NCBI GenBank assembly: GCA_030430385.1
Contig: JAUIFO010000004.1
Coordinates: forward strand, 124,001 to 188,000
Reading direction: 5' to 3'
Source: Bacteroidia bacterium
GTDB lineage: Bacteria > Bacteroidota > Bacteroidia > Flavobacteriales > Flavobacteriaceae
DNA: 64,000 bases
Part shown: positions 17,642 through 26,800 of the stretch, one piece after another
How positions within the stretch are numbered: the stretch's first letter is position 1
Layout: the number at the start of each line of letters is the position of its first letter
The notes under the pieces: model-generated
What the model was told of the DNA's origin: nothing
The model's database searches: none
Seen by the model: the letters and a program-made list of their open reading frames with translations, nothing else
Translations under genes and position numbers: made by a program

Positions 17642-18805
17642 ATGAAACATTTTTACACAATATTTTGTATTGCGTTATGTACTTTTATGCAAGTCGCTTC
17701 TCAAAATGAAATTGCACAATGGTATCTACAATACATTGAAAAAGATGGTGTTATCTATCCAAACTACTATAATGAAATGCAAGACATGGACATTGTGTTC
17801 TTTGAAACAGAGCAAAGTCCAAATTCATACACATACACTATAACATCAAGTTGCAATAATTTAGATGGATCATTTACAGCAGATATAGAACTACCAACGG
17901 TTTCTAATACTATATATATTAATAACGACTACAACATTACACTTCAAGATTGTGAATCAACTCCAAGAGCAATTTATGAAAATTTATTCCTTGATGTCTT
18001 TTTAAACAATAACGCTGGATTTCCTGTTGAGCTGTCGTATGAGATCACACCAATTGAAAATGGTGATACCAACGCGTCTCCTCCTCCACCTCCTAAATTA
18101 ACATTAACTAATAGCTCTGGAGATTCCTTAGTGTACTATTTAACCCTTCCTTTAAATGGGATACTAGTGCAAAATTGGTACTTGTCAAGAATTGAAATTC
18201 CTGGAAATGATCCAATTTTGATTCCTGCAAGCGATTCACCATCACTAAATATTACTAACGAGATAAATAACTTAACCTTTAATACAACTGCAGAAGGAAC
18301 AGGCGATTGTAATGTTTTTCAGAGTGATTATGAAATTACACTTGGTAATGGTAATAGTATTCAAATCTTAGGTTTTGATGCCACTCTTGGTTTATGTGAA
18401 TCTTCAATTTATGAAGAAGAATACTTTAGTATTTTAAGTAATATTACAACCAACTATTCAGAATTTGAAATCATTAACAATGGCCAAACTTTAATACTTA
18501 CAGATTTATTAGGAGCGCGACTGGTTTTTAATGACGATCTGTTATCTACACAAAGCTCCAATCTTTTGACCAATGTAATCAAACTGAAATCAAATCCTGT
18601 AGTTTCTGAATTGCAGTTACAAGTTTCAGATGAATTAATGAACGATTCAAGGTATTCTATTTTTGATATTCAAGGGAAATACCTTCAATCACAAACATTA
18701 GAATCTGAAACCATTGATGTAAATTATTTAACTAGTGGCTTGTATTTTATTCAGGTAGTATCAGAAAAGCATCAGACGCAAACTTTACGATTTATAAAGC
18801 AATAA
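17642..18805 (+). CDS. Secreted protein with T9SS type A sorting domain
   Basis: 387 residues. Signal peptide (about 1-20, ends VASQ), a beta-rich body with Asp/Asn/Thr-rich loops, a proline run PPPPP near 150, and a C-terminal sorting domain (about 318-387) with the usual elements: SNPVVSELQLQVS, YSIFDIQGKYL and LTSGLYFIQV, ending in lysine-rich TLRFIKQ. This domain sends the protein through the type IX secretion system and is removed at the surface. The passenger part is not recognised; the repeated core of two similar halves (about 85-145 and 230-300) hints at a duplicated beta domain, as in lipocalin-type secreted proteins. Confidence 0.83.
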   Translation: MKHFYTIFCIALCTFMQVASQNEIAQWYLQYIEKDGVIYPNYYNEMQDMDIVFFETEQSPNSYTYTITSSCNNLDGSFTADIELPTVSNTIYINNDYNITLQDCESTPRAIYENLFLDVFLNNNAGFPVELSYEITPIENGDTNASPPPPPKLTLTNSSGDSLVYYLTLPLNGILVQNWYLSRIEIPGNDPILIPASDSPSLNITNEINNLTFNTTAEGTGDCNVFQSDYEITLGNGNSIQILGFDATLGLCESSIYEEEYFSILSNITTNYSEFEIINNGQTLILTDLLGARLVFNDDLLSTQSSNLLTNVIKLKSNPVVSELQLQVSDELMNDSRYSIFDIQGKYLQSQTLESETIDVNYLTSGLYFIQVVSEKHQTQTLRFIKQ

Positions 18806-18830
18806 AAAAAGCCTCAGTATCTACTGAGGC
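18804..18830 (-). terminator. Terminator between convergent genes
   Basis: GCCTCAGT-ATCT-ACTGAGGC is a perfect eight-pair hairpin. On the minus strand it is followed by TTTTTTT, so it ends transcription of the beta-barrel gene; it can also stop the plus-strand gene, whose stop codon lies at its edge. Confidence 0.85.
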
Positions 18831-18853
18831 CATTCAATATCATAAACTTGTCT

Positions 18854-19384
18854 TTATATTTTTATACCAAATCCGAATTGGAAGGTTGTATTCTGAGCTT
18901 CTAAATCGGTTAGATCTTCATCCAAAATATTGGTCAATCCATAATGCACTCGAGCATCAATAAAAAGTTCATCTGTAATCATGTACTCTACTCCAGCAAT
19001 ACCAGAAAAAGTCATTGTAGAAAATCCGTCAAGATTTCCCCAAGTCTTCAAACTTAACATTGGACCAATACCAGCAGTAAATTTATTACCAAACCCTAAA
19101 CGTGCCATAATTGGCATTTGAATGTAATCAGCTCGTAATTCTTCAGCTTTAGCACCTTCAGCAGAATATTGCAATTCCGTAAGGATGGAAAAATTATCAC
19201 TAATTCCCCAATCTGCAAAACCTCCAAAGGCAAAACCGTTTCTGTGTTGATTGCTAAACGTTGCATCAGGATCGAAGTCTAAATTAGAAATATTCAGACC
19301 TGCTCTTACACCATAACTGGTTCCTTGAGCAAAAGAACATGTGGTAATAATTACAAAAAATAAAGTAGTAATAAGTGATTTCAT
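18854..19384 (-). CDS. Outer-membrane beta-barrel protein (porin-like, OmpW/PorT type)
   Basis: 176 residues. Signal peptide ending CSFAQ (about 20), then alternating strands typical of an eight-stranded barrel: SYGVRAGLNISNLDF at the start, repeated aromatic ends, and a final FQFGFGIKI with the C-terminal hydrophobic residue. It fits the outer_membrane beta-barrel family (PF13568), common in Bacteroidota and of mostly unknown function. It has its own terminator at 18804-18830. Confidence 0.8.
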   Translation of the reverse strand: MKSLITTLFFVIITTCSFAQGTSYGVRAGLNISNLDFDPDATFSNQHRNGFAFGGFADWGISDNFSILTELQYSAEGAKAEELRADYIQMPIMARLGFGNKFTAGIGPMLSLKTWGNLDGFSTMTFSGIAGVEYMITDELFIDARVHYGLTNILDEDLTDLEAQNTTFQFGFGIKI

Positions 19385-19513
19385 AATTTCAGTATTTTGT
19401 TACTAAACCTCTATACACTTAGCATAGATTTGAGATTGCTAATATATAAGGAATAATGTATATAAAAAACAAATTATGGATATGAGGCCAAAAAAAAAGG
19501 TCGAAAAGCTTTA

Positions 19514-20422
19514 TTATGAAAGACTTACGCTAGAAACGGTTTCGTAGTACATACTCTTTATAATACCATCTGAAAGTCCGATTTTAGGCACATAAATATC
19601 TTTAGCACCACTCCATTTCATCGCAGAAAGATAAATGCGCGTTGCAGGAATAATAACATCGGCTCTATCCTGATTTAATTCTAGTTCTGTGATACGCTCT
19701 TCGTAAGAATAGGTTTGTAATTTATTGTAATACGATGTTAAATAGAAGTAAGTTAACGGTTTACCCATAGCCTTACCAGAAATCTTAAAGATCTTGTTGA
19801 TGTTTCCACCAGAACCAATAACATCGATCATATCGAAGTCTTTAGTGTTATTTTTGATCCATAGCTCTAATTCGGTCCACGTTTCTTTTTTAACAATATC
19901 ATTAAGCAATCTAACCGTTCCTATTTTAAAAGATCTTGAGCTTACGGTTTCTCCATGATGAATCACAGAAAACTCCGTACTTCCACCACCAACATCAACA
20001 TATAAATAAGTTTTATCTTCTTTGATATATTGATGTAAATCTGTTGCCGCAATGATAGCAGCTTCTTCTTCACCATCAATGATATCGATATCAATTTTAG
20101 CTTGATTTGAGATCAATTGTGCGACTTCGCTACCATTATCAGCTTCACGCATTGCAGATGTTGCACAAGCTTTGTAATTAATTACCTTATGCGATTTCAT
20201 TAATAGTTTAAAGGCTGTCATCGTATCTAACATGCGTTGTATGTTTTCATCAGAAATATAACCAGATATAAAGACATCGGCTCCCAAACGAATAGGCACA
20301 CGAACCAAAGATGTTTTCTTAAACTTAATGGGTTGTCCCTCCTGTTCAATAATACTAGAAATAAGAAGTCTTACAGCATTTGAACCAATATCAATTGCTG
20401 CATATTTTTTTATAGATAACAT
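19514..20422 (-). CDS. ppx: Ppx/GppA-family phosphatase (exopolyphosphatase-like)
   Basis: 302 residues, the short form with the two ASKHA domains only. AAIDIGSNAVRLLI (phosphate 1), LYVDVGGGSTEFSV (phosphate 2, about 138-152) and VIGSGGNINKI (about 200) are the nucleotide/polyphosphate-binding loops. The family hydrolyses polyphosphate or ppGpp. The gene follows ppk1 without a gap (ppk1 stop at 20423-20425, ppx ATG ends at 20422), so synthesis and breakdown of polyphosphate are expressed together. Confidence 0.9.
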   Translation of the reverse strand: MLSIKKYAAIDIGSNAVRLLISSIIEQEGQPIKFKKTSLVRVPIRLGADVFISGYISDENIQRMLDTMTAFKLLMKSHKVINYKACATSAMREADNGSEVAQLISNQAKIDIDIIDGEEEAAIIAATDLHQYIKEDKTYLYVDVGGGSTEFSVIHHGETVSSRSFKIGTVRLLNDIVKKETWTELELWIKNNTKDFDMIDVIGSGGNINKIFKISGKAMGKPLTYFYLTSYYNKLQTYSYEERITELELNQDRADVIIPATRIYLSAMKWSGAKDIYVPKIGLSDGIIKSMYYETVSSVSLS

Positions 20423-22477
20423 CTAAGAATTCAATTTGTTTTTAAAATAATCGTAAAGTGCAAATTGCGATCTCACTTTAGGGTTGTCATTGCTTCTGTA
20501 TTGATTTGTTTGTGCTGCATCAATAATTCTAGCCTTGACATTATCACTCCAACAAATATCGAAAATATTTAGCAATTCGTCTCGAATATCGTCCTGATAA
20601 ATTGGACAACTGACTTCCACTCTGTTTTCGATGTTTCGTGTCATCCAATCTGCCGAAGAAATATACACTTTAGGATCGTTATCATTACAGAACACATAAA
20701 GTCTGGTATGCTCTAAAAATTTATCTACAATACTGATAACTTCAATATTTTCACTCATTCCTTCAATCCCTGGAACCAAACAACAAATTCCTCTAACGAT
20801 CATTTGAATTTTCACTCCTGCTCTACTAGCTTCATATAATTTGTCAACCATAGTATAGCTAGAAATACTATTCAATTTTAATTTAATATAGGCAGGTTTT
20901 CCATCTTTTACATTTTGAATTTCCTGATCAATGAGCGCAAAAAGTTTCGTTCGTGAATAATGCGGTGACGTAATAATATGTTTGTATCGATATATGAGAT
21001 AATTGGTTTCAAAAAAGTTGAAGACCTTATTAATATCTTTTAGAATCTTCGGACTTGAAGTAAATAAGGTGAAATCTGTGTAGACTTTCGCTGTAGACTC
21101 GTTGAAATTACCAGTACTCACAAAGCCATAACGCTTTAGTTTCTTACCTTCTTCACGTTCTATAACACACATTTTACTATGCACTTTCAAACCAACAACT
21201 CCAAACAGGAGATTAACACCTTCGTCCTGCATTTGTTCAGCATAATCAATATTGGCTTGTTCGTCAAATCGCGCGCGCAATTCGATAACCACAGTAACTT
21301 TTTTTCCGTTCTTAGCTGCGTTTATAAGTGAACTGGCAACGTGTGAAATTTGAGCCAAACGATAGATCGTAATTTTGATAGACTTTACTTGCGGATCTAA
21401 TGCAGCTTCTCTTAAAAACTTAACGACGTAAGAAAAACTTTGATATGGCGTATGTAACAGATAATCTCGTTCTGAAATAGATGTAAATATACTGTGCTGA
21501 AGACTAAGCCCTTTAATTTTTAAGGGTTCTATTTTTTCATACAATAAATCTGTTCTTCCCAAACTTGGGAAACTCATATAATCTCTTCTATTGTGATAAC
21601 GTCCACCAGGAATAACACTATCTTTAGAATCAATTCCCATTTTAGACATTAAATAGGATAGTGTTTCTTCATCTATAGTTTTGTCATAAACAAATCTAAC
21701 AGGATCTCCAATTTGCCTGTGTTTAACACTATCTGAAATTTTCTCAATAAAACTTTTACTCAAATCACTATCAAAATCTAATTCACCATCTCTTGTGATC
21801 TTGATCATATGAGCCGAAATAGTATCATAATTAAAAATATTGAAAATATCGTCTAAGCAATAGCGTATGAGATCATCAAGAATAATAATGTAATCGTTGT
21901 CGCCTTTTTTTGGAAGCACTACAAAACGATCCATAGATTTAGATATTTCTAGGAGAGCGTATTGCTTTTCATCATTGCTCATAGTCATCTTAACAGCTAA
22001 ATATGCTGCACTATCTTTTAGAAGCGGTAACTCTAAAACGTCATTTAATACAATCGTTACTAAAGCTGGACTAATGTGCTGAATGAAATAGTTTTTGATG
22101 AAATCATGTTGCTCCTCATCAATTTGGGTTTCATCAATAATATATATGCCTTCTTTTTCTAGTTTATTCTGAATATTATTCAATATCTCTAAACTATCAC
22201 TTTGCTGTTTGATAACAACCTTCGTTATAATTTCTAATAACTCTGAAGCTTTTACACCACCTAACTGACTTTTCCCTCCTTTTCCTGCTTCATCAATTCG
22301 TTTTACTGTAGCATACCTCACTTTAAAGAATTCATCAAGGTTGTTAGAAAAAATTCCAAGAAAACGCAAGCGTTCAATAAGCGGAACTGTTTCATCCTCA
22401 GCTTCTTGCAAAACACGCTCATTAAATTGAAGCCAACTCAGCTCTCTGTTGATATAACTATTTTTTTCTTTTGTCAT
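20423..22477 (-). CDS. ppk1: Polyphosphate kinase 1
   Basis: 684 residues, complete. N-terminal YINRELSWLQFNERVL, the head domain, and two phospholipase-D-like catalytic domains. The autophosphorylated histidine is in LKVHSKMCVIE (about 430), followed by GFVSTGNFNESTAKVYTDFT. The enzyme makes long-chain polyphosphate from ATP. The start overlaps the sixA stop by one base (TAATG), and the ppx gene follows directly. Confidence 0.95.
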   Translation of the reverse strand: MTKEKNSYINRELSWLQFNERVLQEAEDETVPLIERLRFLGIFSNNLDEFFKVRYATVKRIDEAGKGGKSQLGGVKASELLEIITKVVIKQQSDSLEILNNIQNKLEKEGIYIIDETQIDEEQHDFIKNYFIQHISPALVTIVLNDVLELPLLKDSAAYLAVKMTMSNDEKQYALLEISKSMDRFVVLPKKGDNDYIIILDDLIRYCLDDIFNIFNYDTISAHMIKITRDGELDFDSDLSKSFIEKISDSVKHRQIGDPVRFVYDKTIDEETLSYLMSKMGIDSKDSVIPGGRYHNRRDYMSFPSLGRTDLLYEKIEPLKIKGLSLQHSIFTSISERDYLLHTPYQSFSYVVKFLREAALDPQVKSIKITIYRLAQISHVASSLINAAKNGKKVTVVIELRARFDEQANIDYAEQMQDEGVNLLFGVVGLKVHSKMCVIEREEGKKLKRYGFVSTGNFNESTAKVYTDFTLFTSSPKILKDINKVFNFFETNYLIYRYKHIITSPHYSRTKLFALIDQEIQNVKDGKPAYIKLKLNSISSYTMVDKLYEASRAGVKIQMIVRGICCLVPGIEGMSENIEVISIVDKFLEHTRLYVFCNDNDPKVYISSADWMTRNIENRVEVSCPIYQDDIRDELLNIFDICWSDNVKARIIDAAQTNQYRSNDNPKVRSQFALYDYFKNKLNS

Positions 22478-22962
22478 TATTTTAAATCTCTAGGGAAAAT
22501 TTTAAGTTTTGTTTTACCGTTTTCAATGGTTTGCCAACGATCTGCATTAAACTGAATAAGCACTAAACCGCAAGTTGGTAAATTATCTATAAATATATCT
22601 CCAAATATATTGCAAATAGATGTGAAAGCATGATTATGTCCAAAAATGATAACCTTTTCATAATGGTTATCTAGCTGTCTTAAAAAATTGATGACATTCT
22701 CGCCTCCAAAATCATATAAAGCGTCATTTATTTCAAGAATAGTCTCATCATATTCAAGATTTGTCATAAATATCTTACAAGTAGTAAGTGCTCTGTTGGC
22801 TGGACTTGAAAAAATTTTATCTGGTCTAAAACCTATAGTTTTGAAAGCCTTAGAAACAAGGTCTGCATCATTTAAACCCCTTTGTTTTAGAGGTCTTTTG
22901 GCATCAATCACATCGTATTTCCAAGATGATTTCGCATGCCTAATTAGTAATAATTCTCTCAT
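22477..22962 (-). CDS. SixA-like histidine phosphatase
   Basis: 161 residues. The RHG motif is LLIRHAKSSW with His8 as phospho-acceptor, followed by RPLKQRGLNDA; the second catalytic histidine is in FGHNHAF (about 117). The family includes SixA, which dephosphorylates phosphohistidine on HPt domains or PTS proteins. First gene of a three-gene unit with ppk1 and ppx; a substrate linked to PPK1 phosphohistidine is an attractive guess but is not shown by sequence. Confidence 0.85.
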   Translation of the reverse strand: MRELLLIRHAKSSWKYDVIDAKRPLKQRGLNDADLVSKAFKTIGFRPDKIFSSPANRALTTCKIFMTNLEYDETILEINDALYDFGGENVINFLRQLDNHYEKVIIFGHNHAFTSICNIFGDIFIDNLPTCGLVLIQFNADRWQTIENGKTKLKIFPRDLK

Positions 22963-23282
22963 AATTAATCGACGAAGTGTAATATTTTATCGATAAAATG
23001 TTGCATAATTCCGTTTTAACGATTATTTTGGCACCTTTAACTTTAATATTTGTTAACCAATTTGGTTATCATTTGTTTTGTTTAATTAATATAAAGTATT
23101 CTATGACCCCAAATCAAAAATACATTAATAAATCCATTTTTTTGGTATTCTGTACCATTGTCCTTCCCTCAAAACAGTATTTAAATTCAATTAGGCACAA
23201 CGTGCTTAGTTAATTTTTTTGTGTTAAGTATTTAAAAAACATCGCAAAGCGAAAACATAAATTTTAAATTAAAATTTAAACT
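22963..23282. other. Intergenic region upstream of the giant adhesin operon
   Basis: 320 bases between divergent genes with no credible gene. It holds a 7-1-7 inverted repeat TAACCAATTTGGTTA at 23054-23068, a possible operator, and an AT-only 10-1-10 inverted repeat at 23258-23278, which ends four bases before the ATG of the small secreted protein and could fold over its ribosome-binding region. I see no good TANNTTTG box for either direction. Confidence 0.5.
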
Positions 23283-23795
23283 ATGAAATTAATAGCTACT
23301 CTAGTCACAGCATGTCTTGCTATAAACATGTCTCTTTATGGAGCTTCAGTTGAAAACTACGATAACTGTAGTGCAGAACTTTCCGTAGAAAAAAATAGAA
23401 GTTCTAAATCTGCCGATGAAGAAGGCGCACAGTTTGTTCTCGTTTTGACTAATACCTCTAGTGTTTCAAAAACGTTTAGTCTTTCTGCTAGACAACTAGC
23501 TCAGTCATGTAAAAAAGGTAACGCACAATATAATAGAGGAACACAATCTGGAAACGCTGCTTTAAATATCGCATTTCAGACTAACGGTTTACAAAGAAAA
23601 AGTTCTAATAATGCTTCGGAAATCACACTATCAAGTGGCGAATCCTACAAATTCATAGTTAATGTAACCGTTCCTGAAGGAACACCATACAATGTATGGA
23701 GTTGTATTGAAGTTGAAGCGACAGCTTCAGATTGCAAATCGCTTTCTGAAACAACAACCTTAAGTGTTTTTACAGTAGATCCTTCTGAAGAATAA
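23283..23795 (+). CDS. Small secreted protein, companion of the giant adhesin; function unknown
   Basis: 170 residues. A signal peptide (about 1-21) precedes a single beta-sandwich-like domain with the look of an NEW3/COG1470-type fold: AQFVLVLTNTSSVSKTFSLSA, SGESYKFIVNVTVPEGT and a closing ATTTLSVFTV. Four or five cysteines (near 29, 79, 141, 149) suggest disulphides. There is no T9SS sorting domain, so it probably stays in the periplasm or is exported by other means. It lies 48 bases before the 4029-residue protein on the same strand. I know of no characterised homologue. Confidence 0.7.
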   Translation: MKLIATLVTACLAINMSLYGASVENYDNCSAELSVEKNRSSKSADEEGAQFVLVLTNTSSVSKTFSLSARQLAQSCKKGNAQYNRGTQSGNAALNIAFQTNGLQRKSSNNASEITLSSGESYKFIVNVTVPEGTPYNVWSCIEVEATASDCKSLSETTTLSVFTVDPSEE

Positions 23796-23843
23796 ATAGG
23801 TATTAATTTAGATTAAAAAAAACAGGTTTTAAAGACAAAATCG

Positions 23844-26800
23844 ATGAGAAATAAATTACAATTTCAAAAAAGAAATATAAAGCAGTTCGCAAAACTAGTA
23901 TTTGCTTTATCATTTCTGTTTTCTGTTAATACTTTAAGTGCGCAAGAAGCTCAGGTAATTGTTAACAAGGATATTACAGAAAATGATGCTGTTTGTTCAC
24001 AGTTTGATGTGACTTTGGAAATTATAGGTAAGCCACCTAAAAGTCCACAAGAAGTCGTACTTGTTATTGACAGATCAGGAAGTATGGACGATGGTCCTGT
24101 TCCTGAACCTATTGATTATGCACAAGATGCAGCAATTGCCTTTGTGAATAATTTCTTTTTACCCGCTAATAATCCAACGGGTTTAAATAGAGTTGCTGTA
24201 GTTAGCTTCAGTAGTTCTGCTTCTTTAGATATAGGACTTACTGGAAGCTCTGGTCAAGCTGCTATAATTAATACTATTAATAACATCTCAACTGGTGGTT
24301 GGACTAATACCCAAGCTGGTATTGTAACCGCAGATAACGAATTAACTAACAATGGTACTTTTGATTGTGCTACTCAAAGAAGTATTATTTTATTATCTGA
24401 TGGAGTAGCAACCTACAGAAATGGAAGTTCAAGTTCTTGTAGTTCTACAACTTCAGGAACAGCCTGTCAAACTGCAGCTATAACTGCTGGTTTAAATGCG
24501 CAGACGACCAATGTTGGAGGTACAATTTATAATCAGAGAATTTTCACTATTGGTCTTGTTGGTGCAATTAGTGGAACCGAAGAATCTATTGCTTTAGCAA
24601 CGCTTAATAGTATCCAAAATGCTGGTGCTTTCTCTACGGAGAACAATGCCGATTTAACCAATATCTATGATACAATTTTAGGGCAATTGGTTCCAGCTGC
24701 AACGCAGCTTCCTGGTCAAGCTTTGGTTTCTGACACTATCGCTGCTGGCTTTTCAATAGTACCTGGTAGTATTGTTGCAAGTAAAGGAACAGCTAACTTT
24801 ATAGATCCTATTTTGTCATGGTATGTTGCTGATTTATTTGAAGAAACAATTACATTGACATATACCATTGAACCTAGTGATTCAAATACATGTGGTCCTC
24901 AAACATCTGGAAATACAATTATTAACTATGAAGATGCCACGTGTCAGACCACTTCTCAAACATTCAATAATCCTGAATTTTGTGTCCCTTGTCCAGAAAT
25001 AACACCTAATATTGCTAGAGTTGGTTGTGAAGATTCTGTAAATTATTCTGCAACCTTAGAGCAAAATGGATGTGTGTCATCTGGAGACACTTTTTCTTGG
25101 ACATTCTTTTTGAATGGTAATCCTGTTGGAACATCTAATAACTTAAATGGAACTTTCGATTATACAGGTCCAAATCCTTTTGAAGGAACATTTACTGCTG
25201 AACTTACATATACTGGAACTTTTGGAGCGACATGTTCACTCCCTAGTATCTCAAGTCAAGTTAACATTTTAATTCCTGACACATTAGAAGCGACAACATC
25301 TGTTACAGATGTAGATTGTTATAATGATGCTTCTGGAGCTATCGATGTAACAGTTACTGGAGGAACACCTCCTTATTACTATGCTTGGAATAATGGTGCA
25401 ACTACTCAAGATCTTTCAGATATCCAGTCTGGAAATTACACGGTTACTATTACAGATTCTTCTGGATGTAATTTTATCATAAGTAATGCGTCTGTAAATC
25501 AACCTAATTCACCTCTTGAGCTCACACATTCGCAAAATAATGTTTTATGTAATGGAGAAAGTACTGGAAGTATAAACATCAATGTTACTGGTGGAACAAG
25601 TCCTTATCAATACAATTGGATCGGCCCAGATACTTTTACATCTAACCTTGAAGATCTTGACAGCTTACCTGCTGGATCATATAACGTCACAATTACTGAT
25701 GCCAATCTTTGTGAATTAACAAGTGAAAATATAATCATTACTGAACCTGAGCTTCAAGCTTGTGAAATTCAAGTTGAAAATTGCCCTCCAACTGTAGATA
25801 CTACATGTGCAGATTCTGATACTGGAGCAAGTGTTGATTGGACTCCTCCTAGTTTCTCATATGAATGTTGTACGTCTCTTAATGGTGATGAATATTCATT
25901 TTTTATGGAATTTGATTTACCTGAAAGTAGTTTTGGTGCGAATTGTTGGGAATTCAACTTTGCACAACGTGTTGGTACAGACAACTTAAGATTATTTCAA
26001 TCTTCAGGTGTAGGATCAAGATACGATGACTCATACCTTATCACTCCTACTCAATATTTTGATACAGAAAATGGAACGCCAATTAATATAGAACTAATCG
26101 ATGTAACGGCTACTGTAAATTGGACCTTACAAGTTATTGATCCAACAGACAGTTCAGTGGTATACACAGATACAGTTTCAAATATAACTACAGACGGCTT
26201 ACAAACTATAACTATACCTAATACAGTTCCTAGTGGATCTTATAAGCTAAAATTAAATTTTGACAGTCCGAATGCTAATGGAGGAGACAAAATTGAAATT
26301 GACAGATTCTATTACGATGCAACTTTAGTTGATGCAGCATGTACTGGAGGTATTAATTTTGTGGTAACCTCTACTCACAATCCTGGTGATGTCTTTGTTC
26401 CAGGAGAGACAACGGTAACCTACACGGCAACGTACACACCTATTTCGGGTGATCCTGTTGTTTTAACTTGTGATTTCCAAGTAAATGTAGTTAATGTAAC
26501 TGGTTCTGAAAACACAAATAATCATACAGACCCAAGTTGTTCAGGTCAAGCTGATGGTTCATTTACAATAACTCCTTCAGGTGGAGATGCACCTTATTCG
26601 TTTAGTTTAGATAATGTAGACTTTAGTAATACATCTGGTACGTTTAATAATTTAACAGAAGGAACCTACACTGTTTATGTTAAAGATAGTAATGGTTGTG
26701 CTAGTGCAACACCAATTGAAATAACACTTTCAGTTATTGATACAGAAGCACCTCAAATTACAGCACCAGATGATTATACATTAGAAGGTTGTGATGTTTC

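Noticed and set aside
22998..23213. Plus-strand ORF of 71 codons upstream of the adhesin unit
   Set aside because: Composition is like random AT-rich sequence, with no family resemblance, and it covers the inverted repeat that looks regulatory.
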